Assembly: GCA_035471785.1 (NCBI GenBank)
Contig: DATIPQ010000053.1
Span: 1 to 32,975, forward strand
DNA length: 32,975 nucleotides
Direction: 5' to 3'
Source of the DNA: Acidobacteriota bacterium
Lineage (GTDB): Bacteria > Acidobacteriota > UBA6911 > RPQK01 > DATIPO01
The notes beneath the pieces were generated by a model that was not told where the DNA came from, did not search any database, and was given only the letters and a program-made list of their open reading frames with translations. Position numbers and translations under genes: made by a program. Within the stretch, counting starts at the first letter, position 1, and each line of letters starts with the position of its first letter. This document shows, in pieces, positions 32,873 to 32,975 of the stretch.

Positions 32873-32975
32873 CCGGTCAGTATTGCATATCGCCGCAAGA
32901 GTGCTCCTGCCACGACGGACGCCCAGACGGGTCTGATGTCGGGTGCTGTGCTCATCTCCCCACAGGATTAGCCCG

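Noticed and set aside
1-32975. tRNA, rRNA, CRISPR or insertion-sequence signals
   Set aside because: No cloverleaf arms, direct spacer-repeat array, transposase motif or flanking inverted repeats were recognised on either strand.

Overview
The window is a GC-rich bacterial chromosome segment, densely coded on both strands, with no RNA genes, insertion sequences or CRISPR arrays that I could see. Gene content points to a Gram-negative bacterium, most likely Acidobacteriota. It has heptose-type LPS core genes, a secreted von Willebrand protein of the type described as an acidobacterial VWFA-related family, large exported WD40 and BNR beta-propeller proteins, a membrane Ser/Thr kinase and a response regulator fused to a SpoIIE phosphatase. 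The phylum is an inference from protein families, not from a marker gene.

Layout. Positions 1-807 hold a possible gene end and a SET-domain methyltransferase. Positions 821-6920 hold an exported three-propeller WD40 protein translationally coupled to a VWA protein, divergent from a membrane Ser/Thr kinase whose kinase domain is C-terminal. Positions 7091-8077 hold two small exported proteins; the second has a good sigma-54 promoter and a clear intrinsic terminator. Positions 8137-11490 hold divergent glycogen genes glgB and glgC. Positions 11555-14097 hold a B12-binding radical SAM protein and a NYN nuclease-like protein with a cold-shock-like tail. Positions 14150-17455 hold an exported BNR-repeat protein. 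Positions 17576-23068 (minus strand) hold a tight six-gene run, rimO-yacG-cinA-thpR-glycosyltransferase 9-heptose kinase, with 4-nt overlaps at three junctions. Positions 23294-24371 hold a 58-aa protein and an exported tandem YCII protein. Positions 24388-25439 (minus) hold an exported thioredoxin-fold protein followed by an OsmC-family gene. Positions 25624-29383 hold two exported proteins of similar style, the response-regulator phosphatase, a nitroreductase and arfB. Positions 29428-32872 hold a PabB-PabC fusion and a convergent, overlapping DUF885 peptidase.

The most notable signal is the OsmC gene at 24388-24852. It has one in-frame TGA exactly where the family has its first redox cysteine, with uninterrupted OsmC homology on both sides. 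A strong stem-loop lies at the right distance downstream of the TGA. This is best read as a selenocysteine-containing OsmC protein that automated callers would split or discard. The neighbouring CxxC thioredoxin-fold gene may be functionally linked.

A second theme is initiation. Several first genes (SET, glgC, glgB, rimO, pabB-pabC, DUF885 and the 28856 gene) lack a Shine-Dalgarno but have a TANNNT-type hexamer 5-9 nt before the start codon, suggesting leaderless transcripts. Operon-internal genes and several others have clear SD sequences.
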